This document shows, one piece after another, positions 1 through 10,049 of a stretch of 64,000 nt of DNA. Position 1 is the first letter of the stretch. Each line of letters begins with the position of its first letter. Source of the stretch: MFD04580-c1 sp963702995 (lineage in GTDB: Bacteria > Planctomycetota > Phycisphaerae > Tepidisphaerales > Tepidisphaeraceae); NCBI GenBank assembly GCA_963702995.1, contig OY969783.1, positions 2,976,001 to 3,040,000 of the forward strand, read 5' to 3'. Below the pieces are notes generated by a model. That model did not search any database. It saw only the letters and a program-made list of their open reading frames with translations, and was not told the origin of the DNA. The position numbers and the translations under genes are program-made.

Positions 1-125
1 AGCGTTGCCGTAGCCCGGCCGCGCCCGGTCGGCGTCGGCGCGGCGCATCGCCGAACGATCGGCGTAAACGCGTGAAAGTTGCCGCCCTGGATCCTGGTCC
101 GCGGACCTGAGTCTCGCCCAAACAT
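1..125 (-). CDS. Possible 5' end of an unknown gene running off the window
   Basis: An ATG at 125-123 on the minus strand is preceded, six bases upstream, by an AGGGAG ribosome-binding site (132-137). The frame then stays open for 41 codons to the window edge. The peptide begins MFGRDSGPRTRIQGGNF and matches no family I recognise. Another frame from about base 70 to the edge also reads plausibly, so a frame break like those elsewhere in the window cannot be excluded. The main support is the well-placed Shine-Dalgarno sequence. Confidence 0.3.
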   Translation of the reverse strand, partial: MFGRDSGPRTRIQGGNFHAFTPIVRRCAAPTPTGRGRATAT

Positions 126-705
126 CGTAGTCTCCCTCGCTCAAGTCGAATTGACTGTACAGGTCGCGACTCTGCCCGAGCGACCTTGTTCGCCACCGCT
201 CGCTCGGTCGAAGTAGAGCCAGAGCCGGGCGGGTGCGACAACTGTATCCAACTTCGCGCGATCAGGCACGCCGTTCGTCGCGACGGCGACACATCTGCCT
301 GAGCAGATGGATCTGAAGGGGTGAAATGTTGTCACGTCGGAAAAATCTTTGGGGGATATTAAGCCCTCCCCGCCGGGGTGTCATCGCACAAATCGTTCGG
401 GAATACCGTTCTGATTCAATGCGGTGACACCGTGTCGCAAGCTCCGCGGCGGTGCTGTCGCTGTGAAGATCCGAAATCCCGGACGCCGATTCGAGGAGTG
501 TCAACGTGACGCCGGGGGCAATGACGGCCGCGAACCGGCGGGCGGACAGCCCGCGGAAGGTTCTCGGCCCGTTTGAACGGCATCGCGGCTGACGCGCTCG
601 CGGCCTCCATAGCCCGCGGCGCTTTCTCACGGCACCCGACCGACAGGCACAACGACCTCTTCCGCGCCGACACGCGCCGCGGGAGCGGTTTCGCACGGAG
701 CTTAT
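126..705. other. Intergenic stretch, no convincing gene
   Basis: No reading frame here has a convincing protein. A 310-codon minus-strand frame covering 262-1194 is arginine- and glycine-rich and looks like an antisense shadow. The stretch probably carries divergent promoters for the edge gene (minus) and the gene at 706 (plus). I see no clear -10/-35 pair or operator. Confidence 0.5.
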
Positions 706-1278
706 ATGATCACCGGCAGGTTCTTCAAAGGCGGCATCGCGGCCCATGGCAGCGCAACGGACACCCTCGATGCGCTCACTCACTACAACGACTTCGCGGC
801 GGAAACCGGCGCAAGGCACGACGACGACCTTTCGCCCGAACAGCCGATCGTGGCGCGCAACGCCCGCCGATCCCTGCCAACCGAACCAATGATCCCCGAC
901 GGCCGGCTCGCCGCCGCCGCCGCCTCGGAGGGAATGGATCGCTTCGTCGCCGAGCAACTGTTCGAGGAAGACGTACGGGCCGTCCTGTCGATGATGCGGC
1001 CGCACCGAACCGAACGGCTCATGGGCTGGTCCGAATATCGCACCGGCGGCGCCCACTTCCGCGCCACGATCTCCTGGGACAAAGATTTCGAGGCTTCCGA
1101 TTCGGCGACCGATCAGCAGATGTCGGTCCCTCATCTGACCGATGTCCTCGAAAGTATCCTGGTGGGTTCGGTGAAGAACCAGGACGAGTTGCACGCGGCC
1201 GAGGAGTTTGAGATTTACCGGGGCGTCGTTCGCGAGCTGTATCGCCGCCTCGATGAAATGCAGAGCTGCTACGAGTAA
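706..1278 (+). CDS. Hypothetical protein
   Basis: A 190-residue soluble, acidic protein with no signal peptide or membrane segment. I recognise no domain. The N-terminal third (to about residue 65) is polar and probably disordered. Residues 75-190 look folded, with a mixed alpha/beta pattern and an aromatic core around WSEYRTGG and ATISWDKDF. It stands alone, about 300 bases before the next gene, and is followed by a hairpin at 1307-1328 that may end its transcript. Composition favours this frame over the opposing minus-strand frame, which is full of arginine. The start is the first ATG of the frame; the ATG at 745 is an alternative. Confidence 0.5.
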   Translation: MITGRFFKGGIAAHGSATDTLDALTHYNDFAAETGARHDDDLSPEQPIVARNARRSLPTEPMIPDGRLAAAAASEGMDRFVAEQLFEEDVRAVLSMMRPHRTERLMGWSEYRTGGAHFRATISWDKDFEASDSATDQQMSVPHLTDVLESILVGSVKNQDELHAAEEFEIYRGVVRELYRRLDEMQSCYE

Positions 1279-1306
1279 GCGGCGATCGTCACGGGCTTGC
1301 GACGGA

Positions 1307-1328
1307 CCGGGAGCGTGGGTGCTCCCGG
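1307..1328 (+). terminator. GC-rich hairpin after the gene at 706-1278
   Basis: An 8-bp perfect stem (CCGGGAGC / GCTCCCGG) with a 6-base loop, 28 bases after the stop codon. No T-tract follows, so it may be a weak terminator or a 3'-end stabilising hairpin. Confidence 0.35.
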
Positions 1329-1576
1329 GCCGTCGAGCTCGGCTGATGGTGTCGCCGTCGGGTTGTTCATGTGTGCCTGCCGGACGCGGGGGCCGGCGCG
1401 ATGCTGCCTTTGGAGGGGCCAGACGCGCCGTGCTCCCCCCGATCGATCGCCGGCGGCCGCGACATGCGCCGCCCGCGTAAGGTTCCCCGGTTCAACAACC
1501 CGCCGCCGCTCTTTCGTGCCGATAAGGGTGCGGAGCGATCAAGGCGGGGCACGCGAACATTGGTACGGGAAATCCA

Positions 1577-2011
1577 ATGCCATCTCAAAATAAGTCGAGC
1601 GTCAATTCAGCACCCGTCCGGCCCGAATTAGTGAGCCAGCGCCCGCGGGCCACGCGTTCCGAGTCGGAGCGCGAAGCCGCCCGGCGCATGCTGGAGCTGA
1701 TCGGGAAAGGCTCTGACATCCGCCAGCGGAAGGTGCGCCGCGTGAAGGCCGCGATCAAGGTTCGGGCCTACGAGAATGACCTGAAGTTCGAAGTGGCGCT
1801 GGAGCGCCTGAGCGCCGATGTGGCTCCCCCCTCGGCCGCCACCGGCCGACCGGGCAAGGGGCGCGGCGACTCGGGCACGGTCAAACAGACTCCCCGCCGC
1901 CGAACCCCGCGCGTCTCCTCGGGGCGATCGCAGGCGAAGCGAAAAGCGGCTCGCCCGGCGGCCGTCAGCGCTTCGGCGGCTTCGCGGCGGCCGCCTCGGC
2001 TTCGGGGGTGA
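1577..2011 (+). CDS. FlgM-like small basic protein
   Basis: A 144-residue protein. Residues about 32-76 resemble the C-terminal anti-sigma helix region of FlgM: a helix, then an IRQRKVRRVKAAIKVRAYEND segment, then a helix (EVALERLSADV). FlgM family members bind sigma-28 and hold back late flagellar genes. The rest is a basic, Ala/Arg/Lys-rich tail with no fold I can assign, which typical FlgM proteins (about 100 residues) lack. No flagellar genes are nearby. The 3' end overlaps the 3' end of ftsY on the other strand by 47 bases. A GTG at 1632 is an alternative start. The FlgM assignment rests on a short motif and is tentative. Confidence 0.5.
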   Translation: MPSQNKSSVNSAPVRPELVSQRPRATRSESEREAARRMLELIGKGSDIRQRKVRRVKAAIKVRAYENDLKFEVALERLSADVAPPSAATGRPGKGRGDSGTVKQTPRRRTPRVSSGRSQAKRKAARPAAVSASAASRRPPRLRG

Positions 2012-2954
2012 TGTCCCCGTAACCGGCATCGCCGAACAAGGCGCCGACGAAGCGCTCGGGGTCAAACGTCTCGATATCCTGCGGCGTTTCGCCGAGCCCG
2101 ACGAACTTCACCGGGATATTCAGCTTGTCCCGAATCGCGAAGACCACCCCGCCCTTCGCCGAGCCGTCCAGCTTCGCCAGAATAATCCCTGTCACCTGGA
2201 TCGCCCTGCCGAAAACTTCTGCGTGCTGAATCGCGTTCTGGCCCGTCGTCGCGTCCAGGACGAGCAACGACTCGTGCGGCGCTCCCTCGATCCGCTTGGC
2301 GACGACGTCGCGGATCTTCACCAGCTCGCGAATGAGCGGCTCCTGGGTTGGCAGGCGACCGGCGGTATCGACGATCAGCACGTCGTAGCCGCGGGCACGG
2401 GCCGCCTCGCACGCGTCATACGCCACGGCGGCCGGGTCCGACCCCTGATTGTGGCGGATAATCTCGACCCCGACCCGTTCCGCCCAAACGCCCAGTTGCA
2501 TCACCGCGCCAGCGCGGAACGTGTCGCTGGCGCAGAGCATCACCTTCTTCCCCATCTCGTTCTTCAGCAGCCAGGCGAGCTTGGCGATGCTTGTCGTCTT
2601 GCCGGCCCCGTTCACGCCGGCAACCAGGATCACGGTCGGGCCCGATGCGGCGTACCTGATCTCCCGATCGGTCGGCGGCCACGACGCCAGCATCTCGCTC
2701 TTAACCACCCCTTCGGCCTCGCCAGCGTTGCGAATCTTGCCCAGGCGCCACCGGTCGCGGACGGCCCCGACGATGCGCTCGGCGTTGGCGACCCCCATGT
2801 CCGCCTGGAGGAAGCGGTTCTCCAACTCTTCCAGGAAGGCGTCGTCGATCTGGCGGCCGGGGACGAAAAGCGTCCGCACGTCGGTGAAGAGGATCTCCCG
2901 GGTCTTCTTCGCCGCGCGGCTGAGGCGATCGATGGTCTTGGAGAAGAATGTCAT
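1965..2954 (-). CDS. ftsY: Signal recognition particle receptor FtsY
   Basis: A 329-residue SRP receptor GTPase that docks the SRP-ribosome complex at the inner membrane for co-translational insertion. An N-terminal helical N domain (residues 1-100) is followed by the NG GTPase: P-loop GVNGAGKT (113-120), the DTFRAGA element (144-150), DTAGR (196-200), AKLD (260-263) and the GSAKGG closing motif. FVGLGETPQDIETFDP near the C terminus is the usual family ending. The long acidic A domain of E. coli FtsY is absent, as in many bacteria. It lies 10 bases downstream of nusB on the same strand, so the two probably share a transcript. Confidence 0.97.
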   Translation of the reverse strand: MTFFSKTIDRLSRAAKKTREILFTDVRTLFVPGRQIDDAFLEELENRFLQADMGVANAERIVGAVRDRWRLGKIRNAGEAEGVVKSEMLASWPPTDREIRYAASGPTVILVAGVNGAGKTTSIAKLAWLLKNEMGKKVMLCASDTFRAGAVMQLGVWAERVGVEIIRHNQGSDPAAVAYDACEAARARGYDVLIVDTAGRLPTQEPLIRELVKIRDVVAKRIEGAPHESLLVLDATTGQNAIQHAEVFGRAIQVTGIILAKLDGSAKGGVVFAIRDKLNIPVKFVGLGETPQDIETFDPERFVGALFGDAGYGDITPEAEAAAAKPPKR

Positions 2955-2964
2955 GGCGGCGTTC

Positions 2965-3510
2965 TCACTCCCGCGGCGAATCGGAAGCCGGCCCCGGCTC
3001 CGGATTCGCAGGCCCCACCGCGTCGGCCGCCACCTCCGGCTGGGGCGACCCGGGGAGGCCGGTAAGGGCCTTGTGCTCCTTCATGATCGCGTCGAGCACC
3101 CCGTTGACAAAAGACGGGCTGTTCTCGGTCGAAAATTCGCGGGCGAGTTCGATCGCCTCGTCGATTACCACCTTGGGCGGCGTGAGCGACTGCGTCATCT
3201 CCCACACGGCCAGGCGGATCAGCGCGCGGTCCACGCCGGGCTGGCGTCGCGTGGGCCATTGCGGGGCGACCCGTTCGACCCAGGGGTCGGTCGTCTCCCG
3301 CTGGCGCCACGCGTTCTTCGCCATGTCGAGGGCGTCGCGACGGACCTCGTCCAGCTCCTTCGACGAGAAATCTTCGGCGGGCACGTTGGACGTGCCCTGG
3401 GCAATGCACAGGCGGGCCAGCTCCGGCTCGTCGGATGCGCTGGCATCCCAGACGAACAGCACCTGCATCGCCAGTTCCCTGACCTTCCGCTTCTTCGAGG
3501 ACATCACCAT
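2965..3510 (-). CDS. nusB: Transcription antitermination factor NusB
   Basis: A 181-residue NusB. With NusE (S10) it binds boxA RNA and supports processive rRNA transcription. The all-helical core is visible: KRKVRELAMQVLFVWD at the N terminus (family pattern R..A.Q.L), VDRALIRLAVWEM in the middle, and PPKVVIDEAIELAREFSTENSPSFVNGVLDAI, the most conserved block. About 30 residues of Pro/Ala/Glu-rich tail follow the domain. The gene precedes ftsY by 10 bases. The frame opens MVM, so translation may begin at the first or the third codon. Confidence 0.95.
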   Translation of the reverse strand: MVMSSKKRKVRELAMQVLFVWDASASDEPELARLCIAQGTSNVPAEDFSSKELDEVRRDALDMAKNAWRQRETTDPWVERVAPQWPTRRQPGVDRALIRLAVWEMTQSLTPPKVVIDEAIELAREFSTENSPSFVNGVLDAIMKEHKALTGLPGSPQPEVAADAVGPANPEPGPASDSPRE

Positions 3511-3730
3511 CGAGCGTCAGTATAGGTCGCGCGGGCCCGGTGGCAATCGGCGCCGCGCTCTGACCCGCCCCCGACGCCCGGCGGAGGAGTTATCCGGACG
3601 TGCGACGCCGTCCGCTACAGAAAATCCGGTGATTATTCCGACCTTAAGGACACCGCCCTACGCGCGGGCGCTGCGACCTCGTCGTGCGCCGATTCTCTGC
3701 CGCGACTGGCTGCCGTCGAAAGGATTCGCA

Positions 3731-4521
3731 ATGTTCACCCCACGCTTCAACCCCGCGCGACGTTCGCACGTCGCCTGGCTCGCCGCCCTGTCGCTCCTTG
3801 CCGCCACCACGGCCGCCAGCCTGGCCGGCCCGATCCTCCCCGGCCAGACCGTGCTGCTGGACGCGAACGATTACCAGTTCCCCGGCGGCTCGGTCCTGGC
3901 GATGCGGACGATCCCCTTCAGCGTGATGTATCGAAACACCGGGGGCTTCCTCGCGATCCCCCCTTCCGTCACCGGGTCGCTCACGGAAAGCGTGGTCCGC
4001 GACCCATCGACCAAGACCCTGTCGTTCGTGTACGGAGTTGGGCTCACCGGCGAAGGGGGCACGAGTGCGGCCGAGGGCTCGATGTTCGCCGTCGGCGACT
4101 TCTCCGGCTTCAAGACCAACGTCGCCGGGATGCTCGATTTCGAACAACTCGCGCCCGCCCACCGCACGAAGGACGGGGCGATGATCCTCTTCCAGAGCGA
4201 CAGCCCCGGCGTGGGCGGTCCGCCGACCCTCGTCATCCACACGAACGCCACGCAGTTCGCGCCGACGGGCGCGTCCATTACGCGATGGCCGATGATTTCC
4301 CGATGAAGAACCCGAACGACCCGACGCTCGGGACCGCCGTCGGCGAAACATCCATCAATGGCACCTTCGGCCCCGTCGGCGCGACGATGGGCGGCGGCGG
4401 CCACCCCACCGCGGTCCCCCTTCCCCCAGCCGCATACAGCGCCTTGGGCGTGATGGCCGCCTTCGCCCTCCTGACCGCCTTCCAACGCTGGCTCTCGTCA
4501 GCCGACCGGAAGCGCACCTGA
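3731..4521 (+). CDS. PEP-CTERM surface protein, one frame break near 4285
   Basis: An exported protein with an N-terminal signal peptide (residues 1-37, hydrophobic LAALSLLAATTAASLAG) and a C-terminal sorting tail: PLPPAAYSALG, then a hydrophobic segment and the basic end SSADRKR. This is the PEP-CTERM layout cut by an exosortase. The middle is beta-rich and of unknown function. The body (3731-4306) and the tail (frame starting at 4285) lie in different frames. Adding one base around 4284-4286 joins them into a 263-residue protein in which TNATQF leads to INGTFGP, as in related PEP-CTERM proteins. The break is more likely a sequence error than true loss, given many similar breaks in the window. 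Confidence 0.7.
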
Positions 4522-4580
4522 ATTTGACCGCACCCAGCGGCCCAAACTCAACCCTCTATTGCCCCTCCTCCACCATAAAA

Positions 4581-4621
4581 GGGTCAGGAGGTATTTCTGA
4601 TTCCGAAATACCTTCTGACCC
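4581..4621. terminator. Bidirectional terminator-like hairpin, possible repeat
   Basis: A 17-bp stem (arms 4581-4597 and 4605-4621, one G-T mismatch) with a 7-base loop, lying between the convergent PEP-CTERM and P450 genes. The left arm begins GGGTCAGGAGGTATTTC. AT-rich bases precede the left arm. It can terminate transcripts from either side, and its AT-richer make-up suggests an interspersed repeat. Confidence 0.6.
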
Positions 4622-4669
4622 CATTACGGGTGCCGGGGTATGACAACTCCGGGCCGCGCCAGCGCGGCA

Positions 4670-6043
4670 TCAAAGCGCTGGAGAGCGCCGCTCCAGCCGC
4701 ATCATGACCGGGTTGCGCGGGCGCAGCGTGATCGTCGGATTCAGCTTCATTTCGCCGCGGCCGATCACGGTCGCGCGCCAACGCCGGGCAAGCGTCGCCA
4801 GGACGAGCATCGCTTCCGACCAGGCGAAGGCCTCGCCAATGCAGACGCGCGGGCCGCCGCCGAAGGGGTAGTAGGCATAGCGAGGGCGATCGGCGGCCGC
4901 GGCGGCCGCGCCGTCAAGCCAACGGGACGGGTCAAATCGCTCCGGGTCGGGCCACCAGCGCGGGTCACGATGGGTAACCCATTGGCTCATCAGGACAATC
5001 TCGCCGGCCGCGACGGAGTGGCCGAGGATGGCGCACTCCTGCTTCGCCTGGCGGGCGACGGCCCATGCCGGCGGGAAGAGGCGCATCGCCTCGGCGATGA
5101 CCGCCCGCGTGTAGGGGAGCTGGTCCAGGTCTTCCGCGATCGGCAGGCGGTCTCCCACCACTTCTTTCAGCTCGCGACGCAGAAGCGCATCGCACTCAGG
5201 GTTCTTGGCAAGGCAGCACCAGGCGAAGGTCAGCGCGTTGGCGGTCGTCTCGTGCCCGGCGGTGAAGATCGTGAGGCTCTCGTCGCGAAGCTGGGCATCG
5301 CTCATGCCGTCGCCCGCGGCCCCGTTCGACGATGCGGCATCCGCGGTGGCCGCCACGGGCATCTCGGCCGCTTCAGCGCCGTCACGAGCGCGGACGAGCG
5401 TTGACAGCAGGTCTCGGCGCAGAACGCCTTCACGCTGTTCCGTGCGGCGCTGGGCGATGAGCCGTTCGATGGTGGAGAAGAGCGTCGCCCGAGCGGCACG
5501 GAATCTGAAGTTTGACGGCAACGGCAATCGATTCAGCAGCGGCCCCCACGGCGCCATCGCCCGGCTGAACATCCCGACGGTGATGTCCATCGCCCGGCCC
5601 AGCTCGGCGACTTCGCTTTCCACTTCGGCGTCAAAGAGCGTCTTGGCGACGATCCGGAGGGTCAGCGCCATCATCCGTTCGTGCATGTCGATCGATTCGC
5701 CGTCCCGAAACGCATCGCCCGCGGCGGCCGCGATCCTCGTCATGTCGGCCGCATACGCCGCGACCCGGCTCGGATGAAACGCTGGCTGGGCGAGCCGGCG
5801 CTGGCGTCGATGAAGCTCCCCTTCGCTGGTCAGAAGCCCGCGGCCCAGCGTCCCCCCCGCCCGCTGCAAAGCCGGCCCTTTCGTGAATAAGCCGGCCTGG
5901 GTGACCAGCACCTCTCGGATGAAATCGGGGTCATTGACCAGCAGGTATCGCCACGCGCCCGCCTTGAACGGGACAAAGTCGCCGTAGCGCCGCGCAGACC
6001 GCTCCAGGAAGCCCAGCCGGTCGCCGCGCAACTGGAGCAGCAC
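4670..6043 (-). CDS. Cytochrome P450
   Basis: A heme-thiolate monooxygenase of at least 457 residues. Landmarks: I-helix AGHETT (262-267), K-helix EAMR (ExxR, 318-321), the PERFDPSRW region, and heme loop FGGGPRVCIG (394-403) with axial Cys 401. The sequence resembles bacterial class I enzymes of the CYP102/CYP110 type; the substrate is unknown. The GTG at 6043 is the first start in this frame, but the same frame upstream reads NPFGPRSRFPGD, the typical proline-rich lead-in of a P450. The true start is therefore probably about 15 or more codons earlier, at a rare start codon or beyond a frame break. No ferredoxin or reductase gene is adjacent. Confidence 0.92.
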   Translation of the reverse strand: MLLQLRGDRLGFLERSARRYGDFVPFKAGAWRYLLVNDPDFIREVLVTQAGLFTKGPALQRAGGTLGRGLLTSEGELHRRQRRLAQPAFHPSRVAAYAADMTRIAAAAGDAFRDGESIDMHERMMALTLRIVAKTLFDAEVESEVAELGRAMDITVGMFSRAMAPWGPLLNRLPLPSNFRFRAARATLFSTIERLIAQRRTEQREGVLRRDLLSTLVRARDGAEAAEMPVAATADAASSNGAAGDGMSDAQLRDESLTIFTAGHETTANALTFAWCCLAKNPECDALLRRELKEVVGDRLPIAEDLDQLPYTRAVIAEAMRLFPPAWAVARQAKQECAILGHSVAAGEIVLMSQWVTHRDPRWWPDPERFDPSRWLDGAAAAAADRPRYAYYPFGGGPRVCIGEAFAWSEAMLVLATLARRWRATVIGRGEMKLNPTITLRPRNPVMMRLERRSPAL

Positions 6044-6172
6044 GTCGCCGGGGAAGCGGCTGCGCGGCCCGAAAGGGTTGCGGCGAAAGGCATGGCGGCC
6101 ATTATGCGCCGCCCCGCCGCCGAGGCGAGCCCGCCTCGCCCTGACAATCCGTCCCCTCGGGGCGCTCGAGCG

Positions 6173-8643
6173 TTACAGCTTCCGTTCCGGCCCGACCTTG
6201 TTGATGGTGTTCAACACTTCGCCCTGAATCTCGCGGCCGCCCTCGGCCAGCTTCACGTTCCGATAGCTCACCTTCATCTGCATGACCGGCGCAAGACCCG
6301 CCGTCTCAATCTGAACGGTGCGGCCGTCGGCCGACAGCTTCACCGACTTCACCTCGACATCGTCGTGCTTCTTAACCTTCGGGTCTTTCACGGAAAATTC
6401 CGGGGACCCGTAGTTCTGCGTCCAGGCATAATTCCACTGCTCCACGTCCCAGTTCCCGGCATCGGCGGCCGACGCCTTATCCAGCGGGACGTCGAACGTG
6501 ATGAACAGCCCGTTCTTCGCGGAGTGGAACTCCACAGGCTTCGCCCACGGCTTGCCCGTAAAGCGAACGCGGTCGAGCGCGCCGTCGCGGCCGGCGTTGG
6601 TCTGCCACCCTTTGAGCCCGCAGATATAGAGCTGCCCGTCCCCGTTGGGGTATTCGGCGCCGCCGTTGAATCGGCCCCGCATGCAGGAACTGTCGAACTT
6701 CAGCGGGAACTTGACGGCGGCCGCCTGCTCGACGCCGTCGGCCTCTTCCATCATCACCGCGAAAAGGCTGGAGAGCCCATAGGACATATGGACCATGTGC
6801 CCGTCGAGCGGCCCCCACTTCCCGCCGGCGTTCTGGGCGCGAAGGCCTCGCCGCCGCTGGAGTTGTCAACGCCGTTGTGCGGGAGCCAGAAGATCGGCGG
6901 CTCGAACGACGTGGTCGGCGGCCCGGCTGGTGGGCCGCCGGGACCATCCCGTAAAAGCGACCGGGGCGAATGTGGTTGACCTTGCTGGCGGGCATCCAGT
7001 GCCCTTCGTTGTCACTGCATACCAGCATGTCGCCCGGCCCCATCGCCGAACCATTGGGGGCCCGAAGGCCCGTGCACAGCACTCCAAGGCGGCTACCGTC
7101 GTTGCTCACCTTCAGCATCGTCCCCTGGTGGTCGCTCTTGACGTTCGGCGGCCACGGCGAGCCTTTGCCGTAGTAGAAGTTCCCTTCGGTATCCGCCTGC
7201 AGGTCGAGACAGAACTCGTGGTAGTTCGTGGTGACCTGAGTGTCGTTGTTGAAGTTCTCGTAGAGGTCTGCCTCCCCGTCCTTGTCGAGGTCCCGCAGCC
7301 GGGTGATCTGGTCGCGCCCGATGACATAGACGGTGTCGTGCAGCACCTTGAGCCCCAGCGGCTGAAAAAGCCCCGTGGCGAAACGCTTCCATCTCAGATG
7401 CTCGAGCTTCTCATCTAGCCCGGAGACGACCCACACATCCCCGCCGATCGTGCAGACGGCGGCCGTGTGGCCGTCCGAGAAGAAGTCGAACCCGGTGAAC
7501 CGCGTGAAGACGCCGAAGGGGTTCTTTTCGGGGGCGGTGATCGTATCCACCACATACGCGTCGTCTGCCGTGCCCGACGAGCGGAGCTTGCCAACGGTTT
7601 CGATCGCCGCGCCCCATAGCGACGGCCCGCCTTGCGTCAGGGCGGCCGGATCGATCGCCTTTGGCAGTGCGGCGATCGTCGCGTCAAAGGCGGCCTGCGC
7701 GCCGCTTTGGCCCGCTCCAGATGACAAGCCGGGCCAAACTCGAATCGGCCTGGGCGGGCAGATGCAACATCACGCGCCCGTCGATCCGCGCCAGGCTCGC
7801 GCCCGGCGGCGTTTCGATCAGGGCGACGCAAGTCTGCGTCTCGCCCCGGCGCGACTTTGCATCCACGTGGACCGATTTCCCTTCCGCATGGCCCGGCACC
7901 GACGCATTGACGTCGCACACGACCATCGACAGCGGATGATTCGTCTTCCCGATCCGGATGGTGCGCGTAAAAGCGAGGTGCTCCCCGGTGCCGACCCAGC
8001 CGGGCAACTCAAGCACGTCGGCCCCCGCCACGGTGTACGCGAGCACGACATCCTGGCCGTGACGATACAGCCCCTTGTAATGGGCCCACCCCTTTGGCAG
8101 CGGCCCCAAATGCGCGGACGGGTCGGCGACGGGCGGCTTGCGGGGGTCCGTGAAGTCCATCTCACCCTGCGGCCCACTCCAGCCGGGGCCAACCCGGGTG
8201 GCAAACCGGACGGAATCAAAGCTGCGCACCCTCGGCGGGCCACCATGGGATGCCGTGAACGCAGTGCTCTTGTTCGGGTCTACCAGGCCGGCCCACTCGC
8301 CGGCCGTCCAGGCCGATTGGGCAGGCTTGGCTTTGGGAGGCTTCCCGCCAGCCGCCTCGGGCTTCTCCGCCTCGACAGGCGCGGCGTCGCCGCCCCGTAC
8401 CCACCCTGCCATGTAGCGAAGCAAATCGGTATCGAAGCAAACCGCGGCGTCTCCTTTGCCGAGCTTGATGACCACGCCTTTGTAGGCCGTGTTGCCGTCC
8501 GGGCCTTCGATGGTGTTCGCCAGAAAAGGCCCAATGTCAGCGTTCTCAAGTGCCTGGGCATGGCAGACTGTCACCGACGACAGAACGCCCGCGACGAGCG
8601 CCATTGCCGCATACTGAACCCGCCGAATGAAAATAAATCCCAT
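6173..8643 (-). CDS. Secreted DUF6797-type protein with propeller-like region, three frame breaks
   Basis: A large exported protein of the kind found widely in planctomycetes: a signal peptide (MGFIFIRRVQYAAMALVAG), a DUF6797-like N-terminal domain (KGVVIKLG, AAVCFDTDLLRYMAGW), then a sorbosone/glucose-dehydrogenase-like beta-propeller (GFDFFSDGHTAAVCTIGGD, LRDLDKDGEADLYENF, GLRAPNGSAMGPGDM) and a C-terminal domain (HMVHMSYGLSSLF, NGGAEYPNGDGQLYICG). Three single-base breaks split it, near 7708-7714 (one extra base), 6917-6924 and 6832-6842 (one missing base each). Correcting them gives one continuous 823-residue frame. It probably handles sugars or polyphenols outside the cell; the true substrate is unknown. 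Confidence 0.75.
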
Positions 8644-8884
8644 ACCCGCTCTTACTGGGCAAGCGTGCCCTGCGTTGGTGCGTCAAAGGCACGATGCTTG
8701 CAAACCTCCGCTACTGCGGCCGGCTTCGTTGGGCCCGATAAGTGGCTTCTCAAAAAACGTTAACCTTCCAAGGCTGCCGTGCCGAAGCTTGGATGATGCG
8801 CTTCGTTACCCGCTTCGTGCTTGGAAGGGGTCGCGGGTGCGGGATAGGACGCCTTTCGGACGCGGGCACCAGGGTGTGATCGAG

Positions 8885-9955
8885 ATGTCAGACGAACCTT
8901 TCATCGAGACCTCTTCCGCGATCCCTTTCGGGAGTCGTACAGCGACGCCAACGTCGCACGAGCCGATCGTTGGGGAGTTCGTGGAAGACGGAGAGCCGGC
9001 GGCCGCCGATCCCGAACTGTTCGAAGGCCAGGTCGTCAGCGAAAAAGAGAAGACTGACCCCGAGTACGAGGTTCTCCGCGAATCCAACGGCCGCGGTCGC
9101 GGGACACTGAAGCTGCGACATGGGGTCACGTTGGATGTCCGGCCCTTGAAGCCGGCCGCGGCGCCAACGCCAGCTCCCTCGCCGTCCGCGCCTCTCGAAA
9201 CCTCGCCTGAGACGGCCGTCGCCGGCGCAGGCGACGCCCGCGATCTGGTCGTTCGTTCGGACGACCCGGGCCTCTTGCCGCCGGGCCGCCGGCACCGGCG
9301 ACGGCTGATCCTCAACTGGCTGAAGAACCTGACCTTCGACGATTGCCTTGATGCCGGGTGCGGCCGCCCGCACCTGTTGCATTCGATCGTCGAACGACGC
9401 CGCGCCCAGGGCCGGCCGGTGGAAGGGTGCGGCTGCGACATCTCCGCCGAAATGATTCGGGCCAATCAGCCCGACCCGCTCGGCTGCACGCTGCTTCCGC
9501 TGGACCTCACGCAACAGACCTGGCCGGGCGATCGCAAGTTTGATCTGGTCGTCTGTGCCGATGTCCTGGAAGAGGTGACGCAGTGGCGAAAAGCCCTGGC
9601 GAACCTGGTGCGGATGACCCGGCGATACCTGCTGATCACTGTCCCCGCCGGGCCGATCCGAACGCTCGACCGGCTCGCCGGCCATCGCCAGCATTTTGAC
9701 GGGCTGGAATTGGCCGGCGCGATTGTCGGGCACGGGCTGACGATCCTCCGCCAGCGCCGCTGGGGGTTCCCGGTCCACTCGCTTTACCAGTCCGCGCTGA
9801 GCGGCCTCGGCCCAGAGAAGGTCGTTCATTCCTACGCGGCCGGTCACCACTCCATCACCCAGCGACTGGTCTCCGAGGGCCTCTACTACGCCTTCTTTTC
9901 CAACGACCTGTTCCATGGCGGCGGCCAGCAGATGCTTCTCGCCCGCCGAGGATGA
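8885..9955 (+). CDS. SAM-dependent methyltransferase
   Basis: A 356-residue protein. Residues 1-130 are low-complexity, acidic and proline-rich. Residues 135-356 form a class I methyltransferase: motif I DCLDAGCGRPHLLHS, GCGCDISAEMIRANQ as the acidic-loop strand, LLPLDLT, and FDLVVCADVLEEV as motif IV. The closing segment resembles methyltransferases found in glycan and lipid gene clusters. The ATG at 8885 is chosen because upstream codons of the frame are not protein-like. The NDP-sugar epimerase gene begins 94 bases downstream on the same strand, so a shared cluster role is likely. The acceptor is not predictable. Confidence 0.82.
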   Translation: MSDEPFIETSSAIPFGSRTATPTSHEPIVGEFVEDGEPAAADPELFEGQVVSEKEKTDPEYEVLRESNGRGRGTLKLRHGVTLDVRPLKPAAAPTPAPSPSAPLETSPETAVAGAGDARDLVVRSDDPGLLPPGRRHRRRLILNWLKNLTFDDCLDAGCGRPHLLHSIVERRRAQGRPVEGCGCDISAEMIRANQPDPLGCTLLPLDLTQQTWPGDRKFDLVVCADVLEEVTQWRKALANLVRMTRRYLLITVPAGPIRTLDRLAGHRQHFDGLELAGAIVGHGLTILRQRRWGFPVHSLYQSALSGLGPEKVVHSYAAGHHSITQRLVSEGLYYAFFSNDLFHGGGQQMLLARRG

Positions 9956-10049
9956 CGCGCCGGCGCGGATCGCGGGCGGGCGGGGGCGTAACTTGGCCGT
10001 GGCGTAATTTCGTTCCTCCCTGCCTCGCGGGTATCCTCCTGACGATCCT

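Noticed and set aside
262..1194. 310-codon minus-strand frame
   Set aside because: Arg/Gly-rich shadow of the plus-strand gene at 706-1278; no domain and no clear start signal.
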